64,000 bases of DNA from Solirubrobacterales bacterium (GCA_020438355.1 JAGQUT010000003.1:1-64000), one strand, 5' to 3'. Positions 1-8,751 are shown, counted from the first letter of the stretch. Made by a program: numbers and translations. The notes: generated by a model not told the origin, from the sequence alone.

Positions 1-144
1 TCCCGGTCATCGGGGCAGATTACCCACGTGTTACTCACCCGTTCGCGGCTTTGCCCCAGGCCGAAGCCTGGTTCGTCGCACCACTTGCATGTGTTAAGCA
101 CACCGCCAGCGTTCGTCCTGAGCCAGGATCAAACTCTCCGTGAA
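1..144 (-). rRNA. rrs: 16S ribosomal RNA, 5' end (partial)
   Basis: Read on the minus strand, this is the start of the small-subunit rRNA. It has the universal GAGTTTGATCCTGGCTCAG block (minus strand, from about 136 down), then GACGAACGCTGGCGG and CTTAACACATGCAAG. By alignment with the E. coli numbering the mature 5' end falls near 144. The gene leaves the window at base 1, so the rest of the rRNA operon is not visible. Confidence 0.97.
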
Positions 145-232
145 AAATGTTGCGAGGTATCAAATGCCAGCCGAAGCCGGCAACCGGTCCGAAGACCGGG
201 TTCCTCAAACAATTTATCCAACGTAGAGCTGT

Positions 233-340
233 GTCATATCGGGATGTTGTCAGTACACAAATACGACAACGGATATGACGGGATAATAAAATGATCGTTC
301 AAAGCCGAAGCTTCGAACGAATCGGGCTCAAACATTATCC
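233..340 (-). other. rRNA leader hairpins (probable processing structures)
   Basis: Two nested stems lie between the rRNA promoter and the 16S 5' end. The first pairs GTCATATC (233-240) with GATATGAC (272-279) and has an inner GTTGTC/GACAAC stem. The second pairs GGATAAT (281-287) with ATTATCC (334-340) and encloses an 11-bp stem (295-305 with 310-320) capped, on the transcribed strand, by a TTCG tetraloop. Such leader stems usually take part in rRNA folding or RNase III processing. That role is inferred here. Confidence 0.6.
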
Positions 341-375
341 CCAGACGGTCAGACCGTCCGGAGTAATGCACGCTG

Positions 376-391
376 CTCAGTTTTCAAAGAC
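376..391 (-). promoter_or_regulatory. boxA-like rRNA antitermination element
   Basis: The minus strand reads GTCTTTGAAAACTGAG, close to the boxA consensus found in rRNA leaders, where Nus factors bind to make the transcript resistant to termination. It lies about 80 bases downstream of the proposed promoter and about 230 bases before 16S, the expected place. Confidence 0.75.
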
Positions 392-466
392 CGCATGCGC
401 CGGGCGACGGGATTCGCCGCACAGGGCACTTCAGCCGGGCAACCTGCTCGACTGAGCGGACGGAGA

Positions 467-495
467 ACTATACAGGATTTCCGGAGAAGTGTCGA
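467..495 (-). promoter_or_regulatory. rRNA operon promoter
   Basis: On the minus strand, TCGACA (-35, 490-495) and TATAGT (-10, 467-472) are separated by exactly 17 bases. Each matches the sigma-70 consensus at 5 of 6 positions. Transcription would begin near 460, giving a leader of about 310 bases that carries boxA and the hairpins. It is the best promoter match in the 145-567 interval, which holds no protein gene. Confidence 0.75.
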
Positions 496-528
496 GCGGT
501 CTGGCGGGAATCCCGGGAGAGAATTCCC

Positions 529-550
529 ATTTGGCTCTGGCAAGCCAAAT
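529..550 (-). terminator. hairpin after tyrS (weak terminator candidate)
   Basis: ATTTGGCT (529-536) and AGCCAAAT (543-550) form an 8-bp stem about 18 bases after the tyrS stop codon. No run of T follows, so it may stabilise the mRNA end or only weakly terminate before the rRNA promoter. Confidence 0.4.
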
Positions 551-567
551 CCCATGGCAGAGCGGGA

Positions 568-1767
568 TCAGGACCCATTCACGAGCCGCCGGAAGCGGCG
601 CTTTCCGAGCTGGAGGACCCTGCCATCGAGCTCGTTCGCCGTGTAGTCCAGAGGTTCCGGAGGCAGGGTCTCCCCGTCAAGCTTGACTCCACCCTGGGCG
701 ATTGATCGACGTGCCTCGCTGCGACTCACATTAAAGGCGGTGGCAACCAGGGCCGGCATGTGCGCAGGGTCCTCGCCGAATTCGAGGTCCTCGACGTCTT
801 CCGGGGCTTCATGGCGGACGAACAGCCTGTTGAAGTGCTCCTCGGCGGCAGCGGGTGCCTCTTCACCATGAAATCTGGCCACCAGACGCCGCGCCAGTTC
901 GCGCTTCGCCTCGTTCGGCCCTTCCTCCATTGGTGGGTCCTCGCTTAACAGCAGTTGCCAGTACTCCTCGAGGTTCGCGTCCGGAACCCTCATCACCTTG
1001 CCGAACATCTCCTCGGGAGGATCAGTAACCCCGATGTAGTTGCCGGTGGACTTGGACATCTTCTTCACGCCGTCGATCCCGGGCAGGATTGGCAGGGTCA
1101 TGATCGACTGCTGGGGCTTGCCGAAGGCAGCCTGCATGTCCCGACCGAAAAGCAGGTTGAACTTCTGGTCGGTGCCGCCGACTTCCACGTCGGCATCGAT
1201 TTCCACCGAGTCGTAGCCCTGAAGCAGCGGATACATCAGCTCCAGCATCGAAATCGGCTGGCTGGCTGCCATCCGCTTCTGGAAGTCATCCCGCTCCAGC
1301 AGCCGGGCTACTGTGGATCTCGCCATCAGGGCGAACAGCTGGTCAGACTGCATCTTCAGCCACTCGCTGTTGTAGCGGACCTCGGTCCGGTCGCGATCAA
1401 GAATCTTGAAGGCCTGCTCCATGAAGGTCTCGGCGTTGGCGTCGATCGCTTCCGGATCCAGCATCGGCCGCTGGTCGGACCTGCCGCTCGGATCACCCAC
1501 CCTTGCCGTGTAGTCACCAATGATCAGAACGACCTTGTGACCGTCCTCCTGAAACTCACGGAGCTTGTTGAGAACGACCGTATGCCCAAGGTGGATGTCA
1601 GGGGCGGTCGGATCGATACCCAGCTTGATGCGCAACGGGGCCCCAGCATCTATCTGCTGCGCCAGCCTTCCTTCCGGTAGCGCTTCGACCGCGGTGGCGG
1701 TCAGCGCAGCGGCCTGGCGGGCAGCTTCTTCCGAGGGTTGGCTGGCTTCTTGAGTGACGTTGGACAC
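568..1767 (-). CDS. tyrS: tyrosyl-tRNA synthetase
   Basis: Charges tRNA-Tyr with tyrosine in the cytoplasm. At 399 residues it has the normal length. Both class I signatures are present: HLGH at residues 59-62 and KMSKS at 236-240. The segment GGTDQKFNLLFGRD (about 197-210) lines the active site. A C-terminal S4-like RNA-binding domain contains SRSEARRSIAQGGVKLDG. The start is GTG. There is no clear Shine-Dalgarno, but a TAGCAT hexamer lies ten bases upstream, so the message may be nearly leaderless, which leaves no room for a T-box. The gene stands between the co-directional rRNA operon and the divergent PBP gene. Confidence 0.97.
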   Translation of the reverse strand: MSNVTQEASQPSEEAARQAAALTATAVEALPEGRLAQQIDAGAPLRIKLGIDPTAPDIHLGHTVVLNKLREFQEDGHKVVLIIGDYTARVGDPSGRSDQRPMLDPEAIDANAETFMEQAFKILDRDRTEVRYNSEWLKMQSDQLFALMARSTVARLLERDDFQKRMAASQPISMLELMYPLLQGYDSVEIDADVEVGGTDQKFNLLFGRDMQAAFGKPQQSIMTLPILPGIDGVKKMSKSTGNYIGVTDPPEEMFGKVMRVPDANLEEYWQLLLSEDPPMEEGPNEAKRELARRLVARFHGEEAPAAAEEHFNRLFVRHEAPEDVEDLEFGEDPAHMPALVATAFNVSRSEARRSIAQGGVKLDGETLPPEPLDYTANELDGRVLQLGKRRFRRLVNGS

Positions 1768-1886
1768 GGGAGAGCCAATGCTAGACTGAGCAGCGCTACT
1801 TGGTCGTGCCCGCGTTGTTCTTTCATCGTGTGCAGCGCAATGACACGGCCGTTCTGCCTAGGCGCTTACCCACTTTTCGCCATCTG

Positions 1887-4493
1887 ATGGCTTCCCGAAA
1901 GACAGACCAACCGTCGGGTCCGACCTCCCGGCAAAACGGGCGCGCCGATGGCGCGCCTTCAGGTTCCGGCCCCGCGAAGCCGGAGGGTAGCCCCCTGGCC
2001 GGAGAAAACAGCGTCCTCCGCCCCTACGGACAGTCGGAACAGTCAAACCGCCGCCAAACGGCCAGAACCAGGAAGCCGAAGGAATCCGGCCGGAGGTTCA
2101 GCCTGCCGAAGTTCGGCAGGAAGGGAAAGAAGAGCGGGGCAGCCGCCGGAGCACAGGCCGGTAACGGCAAGGGCCAGCCCCTTTCGATTCCGGCCGCGCC
2201 GGGCTCGGCCGGCGGAAACGGCAATGGGAACGGAAACGGAAACGGACTTCCACCCGGCGTCCTTTCGCTACCGGTGCCTCCTCCGAAGCCGCCGAAGCCG
2301 AAGATCAAGAAGCTTCGAATCCTCTTCATCCTGATGGGCCTCGGCCTCCTCGGCTTCTGCTCCGCTTTCTTCGGCATGGTGATGGCGGTCTCACAGGACC
2401 TGCCGTCGATCGAGAACTACGCGCAGTTCAGGACCGCGAAGAACTCGGTCGTGGTGGACAGCCAGGGCCAGTACATCGGAACCCTTTCCAACAACGAGAA
2501 CCAGATGCTGCTCGACGCCGAGCAGATCTCGCCCAACATGAAGAACGCGGTGGTCTCGATCGAGGATGCCCGCTTCTACGAGCATCGCGGCATCGACTGG
2601 CGGGGCCTGGGGCGCGCGCTGGTTCAGGACATCATCGCCCGGAGCGCGAAACAGGGCGCCTCGACGATCACCCAGCAGCTGGTCAAGCAGGCACTCGAGG
2701 CACAGAACGACCGCTCGCCCCTCCAGAAGGTCCGAGAGATGTCGATCGCCTACCACATCGAACAGCAGTGGACCAAGGACAAGATCCTCACCGAGTACCT
2801 GAACACCGTCTACTTCGGGTCGGGCGCCTACGGGATCGAAGCTGCCGCCCGCACCTACTTCGGCTACGCCCACCCTTCCTGCGGCACGGAAGAGGAACCG
2901 TGTGCTGCGCTGCTGACGCCTGCCGAGTCCGCGCTGCTGGCGGGGATCATCCAGAACCCCTGGGGCTACGACCCGAAGATCAACCCTGACGACGCCCTCT
3001 TCAGGCGGGACACCGTGCTCCAGAAGATGCTCGAGCAGGGCTACATCACCCAGGAGCAGTACGACGAGGCCAAAGCCGAAGCGCTGCCCTCAGAGAGTGA
3101 CATCGACCCGCCAAGCCTCGACTCGGAGGCGCCCTACTTCACCTCCTGGCTGCGCCAGCAGCTGGTTGACAGGTACGGCGCCGGCCGGGCCTTCTTCGGC
3201 GGGCTCAAGGTCAAGACCAGCCTGGACCTGGAAGTCCAGCAGGCAACCGAGGATGCGATCTACAGCACCATCGGCGGTATCGGCCCCAGCGCATCAGTAG
3301 TGATCATCAACAACAAGGACGCGACCGTGGACGCCATGGTCGGCGGCGAGGACTACGAGACGGCCCCCTTCAACCTCGCGACCCAGGGTTACCGTCAGCC
3401 AGGATCGACGATCAAGCCGTTCATCCTGACTACCGCGCTCGAGCAGGGGATTTCGCCGTATACGACCTTTGAATCCGCCCCCCAGGTCTTCTATCGGAAG
3501 GTCTACGACAAGAAGAAGAAAAAGTGGATCCCCGAGGGCTACGAGGTAAGCAACTACGGCGATTCATATGCCGGCGTAAGCGATCTCGTGAGCGCGACCA
3601 TCAACTCGGACAACTCCGTCTACGCGCAGCTCGGTATCGAAGCCATCGACGGCGGGCCCAAGGCGATCGCGAAGACGATCCACAAGATGGGCTACTCGGA
3701 CAAGATCGAAACCAACCCCGCCATGGTCCTCGGCACGTCCGAAGTCACACCGCTGGGCTGGACTTACGCATTCACCACGCTCGCAAATGACGGTCGCCGG
3801 GTCTCCGGCACCCTGGCCCCCGACCCCGGGGACTCGCCGGTCGCGTACACCAAGGTCACCGACGAAGACGGCAAGACCATCAAGGGTGGTGACAACGAAG
3901 TCCTCAGCACCGGAGTGATCAGTCCCGAGACCGCGACCACCGCCAAGAGCATCCTTCACGAGGTCGTGACCCAGGGAACCGGCAAGAACGCCTACATCGG
4001 TGATGATTCCCAATGGGGAAAGACCGGCACCACCGAGGACAACACGAACGCCTGGTACTGCGGCGCAACCGCCGAGATCACGGTCTGCGTCTGGGTCGGC
4101 TACCCGGAGGGCTACGTCCAGATGCTCACCGAATACTCGGGAGCACCGGTAGACGGCGGCACCTTCCCCGCCCTGATCTGGGCCCGGGTTGTCGAGGCAT
4201 GGCAGCAGATAGAGGCCAACCGGGCTGCGGAGAGGGCAGCTGAGGAAGCGGCCGGCGAGGACGGCACCGACAGCACTGACAGCACCGATTACGTCGCTCC
4301 GAGCACCGACTACAGCACGCCCGATTACACGGTCCCCGACACTTCCACGACAGTCCCCGAAGTGACGACTCCGGCGCCCGCGCCTGCCCCGGCACCGGCG
4401 CCCGCACCGGCACCTGCGCCAGTGCCGACAACCCCGGCACCCAGCACTGGTGGCGGAGTCACCCCGTCGACCGGTGGCGCCTCGCCCGGCTAG
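1887..4493 (+). CDS. class A penicillin-binding protein (PBP1a type)
   Basis: Bifunctional peptidoglycan synthase, anchored in the membrane with its enzymes outside. Counted from the ATG at 1887 (868 residues): a long basic, Gly/Asn-rich cytoplasmic tail (1-140, with a GNGNGN run), one membrane helix (about 143-167), a GT51 glycosyltransferase (SIEDARFYEHRGID with the catalytic Glu near 226, then QGASTITQQLVKQA), and a transpeptidase with STIK (about 507), SDN (about 575) and KTG (about 712). The C-terminus is a Ser/Thr/Pro tail ending in Ala-Pro repeats, likely wall-spanning. A TTG at 1800 would add 29 residues unlike the rest, so ATG is preferred although no strong ribosome site is seen. 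It ends in a CTAG shared with argH. Confidence 0.93.
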   Translation: MASRKTDQPSGPTSRQNGRADGAPSGSGPAKPEGSPLAGENSVLRPYGQSEQSNRRQTARTRKPKESGRRFSLPKFGRKGKKSGAAAGAQAGNGKGQPLSIPAAPGSAGGNGNGNGNGNGLPPGVLSLPVPPPKPPKPKIKKLRILFILMGLGLLGFCSAFFGMVMAVSQDLPSIENYAQFRTAKNSVVVDSQGQYIGTLSNNENQMLLDAEQISPNMKNAVVSIEDARFYEHRGIDWRGLGRALVQDIIARSAKQGASTITQQLVKQALEAQNDRSPLQKVREMSIAYHIEQQWTKDKILTEYLNTVYFGSGAYGIEAAARTYFGYAHPSCGTEEEPCAALLTPAESALLAGIIQNPWGYDPKINPDDALFRRDTVLQKMLEQGYITQEQYDEAKAEALPSESDIDPPSLDSEAPYFTSWLRQQLVDRYGAGRAFFGGLKVKTSLDLEVQQATEDAIYSTIGGIGPSASVVIINNKDATVDAMVGGEDYETAPFNLATQGYRQPGSTIKPFILTTALEQGISPYTTFESAPQVFYRKVYDKKKKKWIPEGYEVSNYGDSYAGVSDLVSATINSDNSVYAQLGIEAIDGGPKAIAKTIHKMGYSDKIETNPAMVLGTSEVTPLGWTYAFTTLANDGRRVSGTLAPDPGDSPVAYTKVTDEDGKTIKGGDNEVLSTGVISPETATTAKSILHEVVTQGTGKNAYIGDDSQWGKTGTTEDNTNAWYCGATAEITVCVWVGYPEGYVQMLTEYSGAPVDGGTFPALIWARVVEAWQQIEANRAAERAAEEAAGEDGTDSTDSTDYVAPSTDYSTPDYTVPDTSTTVPEVTTPAPAPAPAPAPAPAPAPVPTTPAPSTGGGVTPSTGGASPG

Positions 4494-5887
4494 GTTGAGC
4501 TGATCTGCTGCAGGCGTTCGCCGGCCAGCTTGATTTGCGCATCGAGGCTGGCGCTTGAGGTTCCGCCTTCGCTCCGCTTCGACTCAAGCCAGCTTCCCTG
4601 CTTCAGGACCTCGTAATACTCATCGTCCAGCTCGGACGAACGCGCGGAAAGTTCATCCGGGCGAAGGTCACTCAGGTCCCGGCCTTCCTCGACGCACTGC
4701 CTGACCAGGTCCCCGACGATTCCATGGGCCTCCCGGAAAGGAACTCCCCGCCTGACCAGCAGATCGGCGATCTCGGTCGCAGCCAGCATTTCGTCACTCG
4801 CAGCGTCGGCCAGCCGGTCGCGGTCGAACTCGATTCCCTCAAAGATCCCGGCGGTCATTTCGAGCGAGGCTTCTACCGTCTCGACAGCATCGAAGAACGG
4901 CTCCTTGTCCTCCTGCATGTCCTTGCCGTAGGTCAGAGGCAGGGCGTGAAGCACCCCGAGCAGAGTGGTGAAATCGCCGATCACCCTCGGGGCCTTGGCC
5001 CGGAGCAGCTCGGCCGAATCGGGGTTCTGCTTCTGGGGCATGATGCTTGAGCCGGAAGTGAACGGCTCGCTCAACTGGCAGAAGCCGAACTCGGTGCTCG
5101 ACCAGATGACCAGCTCGGAACCGACCCTCGAGAGATGCGTCAGGCAGATCGATCCGGCTGACAGGTAATCGAGGACCATGTCCCGGTTGGAGGTGGAATC
5201 GAGCGAGTTCACCGTCACCGATTCGAAACCGAGCTCCGAGGCGACCGCTCGACGATCTATCTCCCAGTTGACGCCGGCCAGGGCCCCGGCGCCCAGCGGC
5301 ATCACCGAAGCGGCCTTGCGGGCGGCAGCGAAACGATCGAAGTCACGAGAGAGCATCCAGAACCAGGAGAGGATGTGGTGGCCCAGGTAGACGGGCTGGG
5401 CACGCTGAAGATGGGTGTAGCCAGGCATCGTCCAATCGCGGTGTTCCTTCGCCAGGCGGAGCAGTTCTTCCATGACCCCGGCAATCCGCTCGCCTGCGGA
5501 TTCGGATGCGTCCATCACCGCCATGCAGATGTCGGTGGCGACCTGGTCGTTGCGCGAGCGTCCGGTATGAAGCTTTCCGGCGAGTTCGCCGATCAGTCCT
5601 CCGAGGCGGCGCTCGACCGCCATGTGGATGTCTTCGTCACCGGGTTCGAAGCCGAACTCGCCGGCCTCCAGTTCGGCAGCGACCGTGGCGAGCCCGTCGT
5701 CGATCACGGCGATTTCATCGTCGCCGATGACTCCGATCCGGTTCAGCGCCCGGGCGTGAGCACGTGACTGGGCGACATCGTAGGGAGCGAGGTGCCGGTC
5801 GAATTCGATCGACCGGTTGAGGCGCCAGAACCTCGGGTCCGGCGGTTCGCGGAAACGGGAAGTCGACTTGTCGGTGTGCCTTGCCAC
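4490..5887 (-). CDS. argH: argininosuccinate lyase
   Basis: Last step of arginine synthesis: splits argininosuccinate into arginine and fumarate. The 465 residues are full length for the fumarase/aspartase superfamily. The family signature GSSIMPQKQNPDSAELLRAK lies near residue 280 and carries the catalytic serine loop. HTGRSRNDQVATD is the other conserved active-site block. The start is GTG at 5887, seven bases after the stop of the aminotransferase gene, so it is probably the last gene of the leu/ilv operon. No other arg gene is in the window, which makes the placement unusual. It converges on the PBP gene with a four-base overlap. Confidence 0.96.
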   Translation of the reverse strand: MARHTDKSTSRFREPPDPRFWRLNRSIEFDRHLAPYDVAQSRAHARALNRIGVIGDDEIAVIDDGLATVAAELEAGEFGFEPGDEDIHMAVERRLGGLIGELAGKLHTGRSRNDQVATDICMAVMDASESAGERIAGVMEELLRLAKEHRDWTMPGYTHLQRAQPVYLGHHILSWFWMLSRDFDRFAAARKAASVMPLGAGALAGVNWEIDRRAVASELGFESVTVNSLDSTSNRDMVLDYLSAGSICLTHLSRVGSELVIWSSTEFGFCQLSEPFTSGSSIMPQKQNPDSAELLRAKAPRVIGDFTTLLGVLHALPLTYGKDMQEDKEPFFDAVETVEASLEMTAGIFEGIEFDRDRLADAASDEMLAATEIADLLVRRGVPFREAHGIVGDLVRQCVEEGRDLSDLRPDELSARSSELDDEYYEVLKQGSWLESKRSEGGTSSASLDAQIKLAGERLQQISST

Positions 5888-5894
5888 GGGCGGA

Positions 5895-7025
5895 TTATGC
5901 CCCGGCCGCCAGCGATTCGGCGAGCGCCGTGGCGACCCGGTCGATGTCGCCCTCGTCGAGGCCGGCGTGGAAAGGCAATGCGAGCGAACGGGCGGCGACT
6001 GACTCGGCTACAGGAAACTGGCCCTCGCGGTAACCGAGTTCGGCCAGGTGCGGAAAGAGGTGAATCGACGGCAGATAGGCCTTGGCCGGGATTCCCTGTT
6101 CGCCCAGTCGGCGGATCACGCCGTCACGATCGATTCCTTCGGGGAGCCGCACCGGGAAGACGAACCAGCTCCTTCTCGCCGGCGCCTGGTCGGGACCAGG
6201 AAGCTCCAGGCCAGGGATCCCGGCGAGTCGACCAAGGTACATGCAGGCAACTTCAGCCCTTCCGGCCAGAAGTTCGTCGAGCCTCGATACCTGGGCCACT
6301 CCGATCGCAGCCGTCACGTCCGACATCCGGTAGTTGAACCCGAGCCGGTCATGGTCGAGCCAGTCCATGTCGATCGCCCGACCCTGGTTTCGCTCGCTTC
6401 GCAGGACCTGGGCCATGTCCGGGCCAGTCGGGATGATCATCCCTCCCTCTCCCGTCGCCATCTGCTTGTTCGCGTAGAACGCGAAGGTGGCCGCGTTGCC
6501 GCGGGTCCCGACCTTGAGACCTTCGGAGTCAATCGCCCCGAGCGCCTGACAGGAATCCTCGAGTATCGAGAGTCCCCTGCTGGCGGCAATTTTTTCGAAA
6601 GTGGGCAGGTCTGCTGGTTGACCGAAGATGTCAACCGGAAGCAGCCCGACGGTGGAGTCGGTGATCGCCGCTTCCGCTGAGTCGGGGTCAAGGTTAAGGC
6701 TTTCAGGGTCGATATCCGCGAAGACCGGCCTGACACCTTCATAGAGCAGGCAGTTGGCGCTGGCGACGAAGGTGAAAGGACTCAGCACGACCTCGTCGCC
6801 GCATTTCCAGCCCAACGATCTCACTCCGAGATGCAGGGCGGCGGTCCCGCTGGAAACGGCTACCGCATCATCCACGCCGAGCCATGCTGCGAAATCACGC
6901 TCGAACTTCTCCAGGACGGGTCCCAGAGAGAGACGGCCCGAACGGAGAACTTCGACCACCAGCCGCTCTTCTTCAGGCCCGATCTCGGGCCTCGCGAGAT
7001 CCAGCGGCGGCAGCTGCTCAGCCAC
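5895..7025 (-). CDS. DegT/DnrJ/EryC1/StrS-family PLP aminotransferase
   Basis: PLP enzyme of the family that usually transaminates keto-sugar nucleotides. The GTG at 7025 is chosen because it follows an AGAGGGG ribosome site and overlaps the cimA stop by eight bases, giving 376 residues beginning AEQLPPLDLARPEIG after Met. Longer versions run far into cimA. Visible motifs: SGTAALHLGVRSLG (phosphate binding), SILEDSCQALGA (the Asp that contacts the PLP ring), and FYANKQMATGEGG with the likely PLP lysine. No sugar-nucleotide enzyme is next to it. The substrate is unknown, and the operon context (leu, ilv, arg) does not settle it. Confidence 0.85.
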   Translation of the reverse strand: MAEQLPPLDLARPEIGPEEERLVVEVLRSGRLSLGPVLEKFERDFAAWLGVDDAVAVSSGTAALHLGVRSLGWKCGDEVVLSPFTFVASANCLLYEGVRPVFADIDPESLNLDPDSAEAAITDSTVGLLPVDIFGQPADLPTFEKIAASRGLSILEDSCQALGAIDSEGLKVGTRGNAATFAFYANKQMATGEGGMIIPTGPDMAQVLRSERNQGRAIDMDWLDHDRLGFNYRMSDVTAAIGVAQVSRLDELLAGRAEVACMYLGRLAGIPGLELPGPDQAPARRSWFVFPVRLPEGIDRDGVIRRLGEQGIPAKAYLPSIHLFPHLAELGYREGQFPVAESVAARSLALPFHAGLDEGDIDRVATALAESLAAGA

Positions 7026-8598
7026 CTCCGGCCCCTCTGCCGTTCTGGAACGCGTACTCGAGAGAATCGACCAAAGCCTCCCAGGATGCCTCGATGATGT
7101 TCTCGGAAACTCCGATCGAGCCCCAGGAGTCGCCCTCGCCGGCACGCCTGGAATCGAGAAGCACCCGGGTTCCGGCCCCGGTTCCGTGCGCGGTGTCGAG
7201 GATCCGCACCCTGTATCCGGTCAGCTCGATGTCCTCGAGCTCCGGGTAGTGGCGGGTGATCGCGGCTCGCAGCGCCCGGTCGAGGGCATTGACCGGTCCG
7301 TTGCCTTCGGCCACGGTCACGTAGCGCTGATCACCGACCCGGATCTTCACGATCGCCTCTGTCTCCACTTCTTCCCCGGCCCGGAGTTCGGTCTGGACCT
7401 TGAATGACTCGAACGTGAAGAGAGGTTTGTACTCACCCGCTTCCTGACGGAGCAACAGGTCGAAGGAAGCAGCGGCTGCCTCGTAGTGGTAGCCCTCGTG
7501 CTCCTTCTGCTTGAGGGTTTCGACCGCGTCTCTGGTCGCCTCATCGTCGAGGTCGAGTCCGATCTCTTCCGCCCTGGCGAGGACCGTCGCCTTGCCCGAG
7601 AGCTCTGACGGCAGGACCGAGCGGCTGTTGCCAACCGCCTCTGGGTTCATGTGCTCGAAGGTGCGTGCGTCGGCCGCGATACCGGCTACATGCATTCCCC
7701 CCTTGTGGGCGAACGCATTTCGCCCGACATAGGCCTGGTCCGGGTCGACCGGAACGTTCAGCAGGTCCGCCACAAAATGGGAAACCTTCGAGAGCTCCTT
7801 CATGTTCTCGGGGGGCACGACGTCGTAGCCCATCTTCAGCTGCAGCGATGGCAGGATCGAGATCAGGTTCGAGTTTCCGCAGCGCTCGCCGTAGCCGTTC
7901 ACCGTGCCCTGAACCTGCCTTGCGCCTGCGTTGACTGCCGCCAGGGCGTTCGCGACACCGCATTCGGCGTCGTTGTGGCAATGGATTCCAAGTTCCGCCT
8001 GCGGGATCGCCTGATGAACTCCTGCGACCGCCGCTTCGACCTGATCAGGAAGGCTGGCCCCGTTCGTGTCGCACAAGACCAGCACCTCGGCTCCGGCTTC
8101 CTGCGCCGTTCTCAGGCATTCGAGCGAGTACTCCCGGTCATCCGCCCAGGCATCGAAGAAGTGCTCCGCGTCGTACATGACCCGCTTGCCTTCGCCCCTC
8201 AGGTACTGGATGGATTCGCCGATCATCGCCAGGTTCTCTTCGCGAGAGACCTTTGTGACCTTCTCCAGGTGGAGAGACCATGTCTTGCCGACCAGGGTCA
8301 CCACCGGAGCGAAGGTCGATGCGAGGAGCTGCAGCGCTTCGTCCCGGTCGGCCTCTACTCCACGACGACGGGTCATGCCGAAGGCGCAGATCGCTGCCTG
8401 CCTCAATTCCTCGGCCGCGAGCAGTTCGAAAAGCTCGGCCTCCTTCGGGTTGGATGCGGGGAAGCCGGCCTCGATGAACTGCACACCGAGTTGGTCAAGG
8501 GCGTGAACCACCCTCACCTTCTCGGCAGCGGAAAGGGACATGCCATGGCCCTGCATGCCATCGCGGAGGGTCGTGTCGTAGAGCTTCACTGCTGTCAT
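7018..8598 (-). CDS. cimA: (R)-citramalate synthase
   Basis: Condenses pyruvate with acetyl-CoA to citramalate, the first step of threonine-independent isoleucine synthesis. It belongs to the DRE-TIM metallolyase family. LYDTTLRDGMQGHGMSLS at residues 6-23 is the N-terminal signature, HCHNDAECGVANA carries metal-binding His and Asn, and a LeuA-type C-terminal regulatory domain fills the last 130 residues. The early GMQGHG in place of the LeuA-type GEQSPG, together with the sequence as a whole, fits the long citramalate synthase subfamily rather than 2-isopropylmalate synthase. At 526 residues it has that subfamily's length. LeuCD and LeuB, encoded in the same operon, can carry out the next steps. 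Its translation appears controlled by the upstream leader (see 8609-8746). Confidence 0.9.
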   Translation of the reverse strand: MTAVKLYDTTLRDGMQGHGMSLSAAEKVRVVHALDQLGVQFIEAGFPASNPKEAELFELLAAEELRQAAICAFGMTRRRGVEADRDEALQLLASTFAPVVTLVGKTWSLHLEKVTKVSREENLAMIGESIQYLRGEGKRVMYDAEHFFDAWADDREYSLECLRTAQEAGAEVLVLCDTNGASLPDQVEAAVAGVHQAIPQAELGIHCHNDAECGVANALAAVNAGARQVQGTVNGYGERCGNSNLISILPSLQLKMGYDVVPPENMKELSKVSHFVADLLNVPVDPDQAYVGRNAFAHKGGMHVAGIAADARTFEHMNPEAVGNSRSVLPSELSGKATVLARAEEIGLDLDDEATRDAVETLKQKEHEGYHYEAAAASFDLLLRQEAGEYKPLFTFESFKVQTELRAGEEVETEAIVKIRVGDQRYVTVAEGNGPVNALDRALRAAITRHYPELEDIELTGYRVRILDTAHGTGAGTRVLLDSRRAGEGDSWGSIGVSENIIEASWEALVDSLEYAFQNGRGAGGG

Positions 8599-8608
8599 CG
8601 GATACTGC

Positions 8609-8736
8609 CTTTCAGGAAATCAGGAGGCCCGGACCGGTCGGATCCGGGAGGACCGAACGCGGCACAGACCGCGCTGCCGCGTGGACTCAGCGTCCCGCAG
8701 CCCCCGTAATTCGGGCGATCCTGATTTCGTTGAAAG
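8609..8736 (-). promoter_or_regulatory. translational attenuator of cimA
   Basis: The leader ORF stretch CTTTCAACGAAATCAGGA (8736-8719, minus strand) is complementary to TCCTGATTTCCTGAAAG (8625-8609), which includes the cimA Shine-Dalgarno GAAAGG. The helix would be 10 bp plus 6 bp with a small internal loop. Between the arms, ACGCGGCA and TGCCGCGT form an 8-bp hairpin after the leader stop. A ribosome stalled at the Ile codons would cover the leader arm and free the start site. The pairing is seen in the sequence; the regulation is inferred. Confidence 0.6.
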
Positions 8737-8746
8737 CGTGAAGCAT
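8687..8746 (-). CDS. cimA leader peptide (isoleucine codons)
   Basis: A 19-codon ORF, MLHAFNEIRIARITGAAGR, starts five bases after the ilvE stop and ends 88 bases before cimA. Three of its 19 codons are for isoleucine, the end product of the CimA route, within seven codons (residues 8, 10 and 13). It has no good Shine-Dalgarno of its own and may be read by ribosomes re-initiating after ilvE. The nucleotides coding for residues 4 to 9 are those that pair with the cimA ribosome site, which argues that the ORF is regulatory rather than random. Confidence 0.55.
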   Translation of the reverse strand: MLHAFNEIRIARITGAAGR

Positions 8747-8751
8747 GGGTC

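Noticed and set aside
28-294. Short plus-strand ORF over the 16S 5' end and leader
   Set aside because: It covers the rRNA gene on the opposite strand and is not a protein gene.
1768-1886. Possible T-box or leader before tyrS
   Set aside because: The probable -10 is ten bases before the GTG, leaving no room for a leader RNA, and no T-box core sequence is visible.
4363-4440. Regular GC-rich repeat resembling a repeat array
   Set aside because: It encodes the Ala-Pro tail of the penicillin-binding protein; the period is a codon pair, with no spacers as in CRISPR.
7651-8709. 352-codon plus-strand ORF over cimA and its leader
   Set aside because: Antisense of cimA, no recognisable motif and no start signal. 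Other long antisense ORFs (for example 9662-10897, 13212-14411, 17421-18557 and 42021-43235) were rejected for the same reason.
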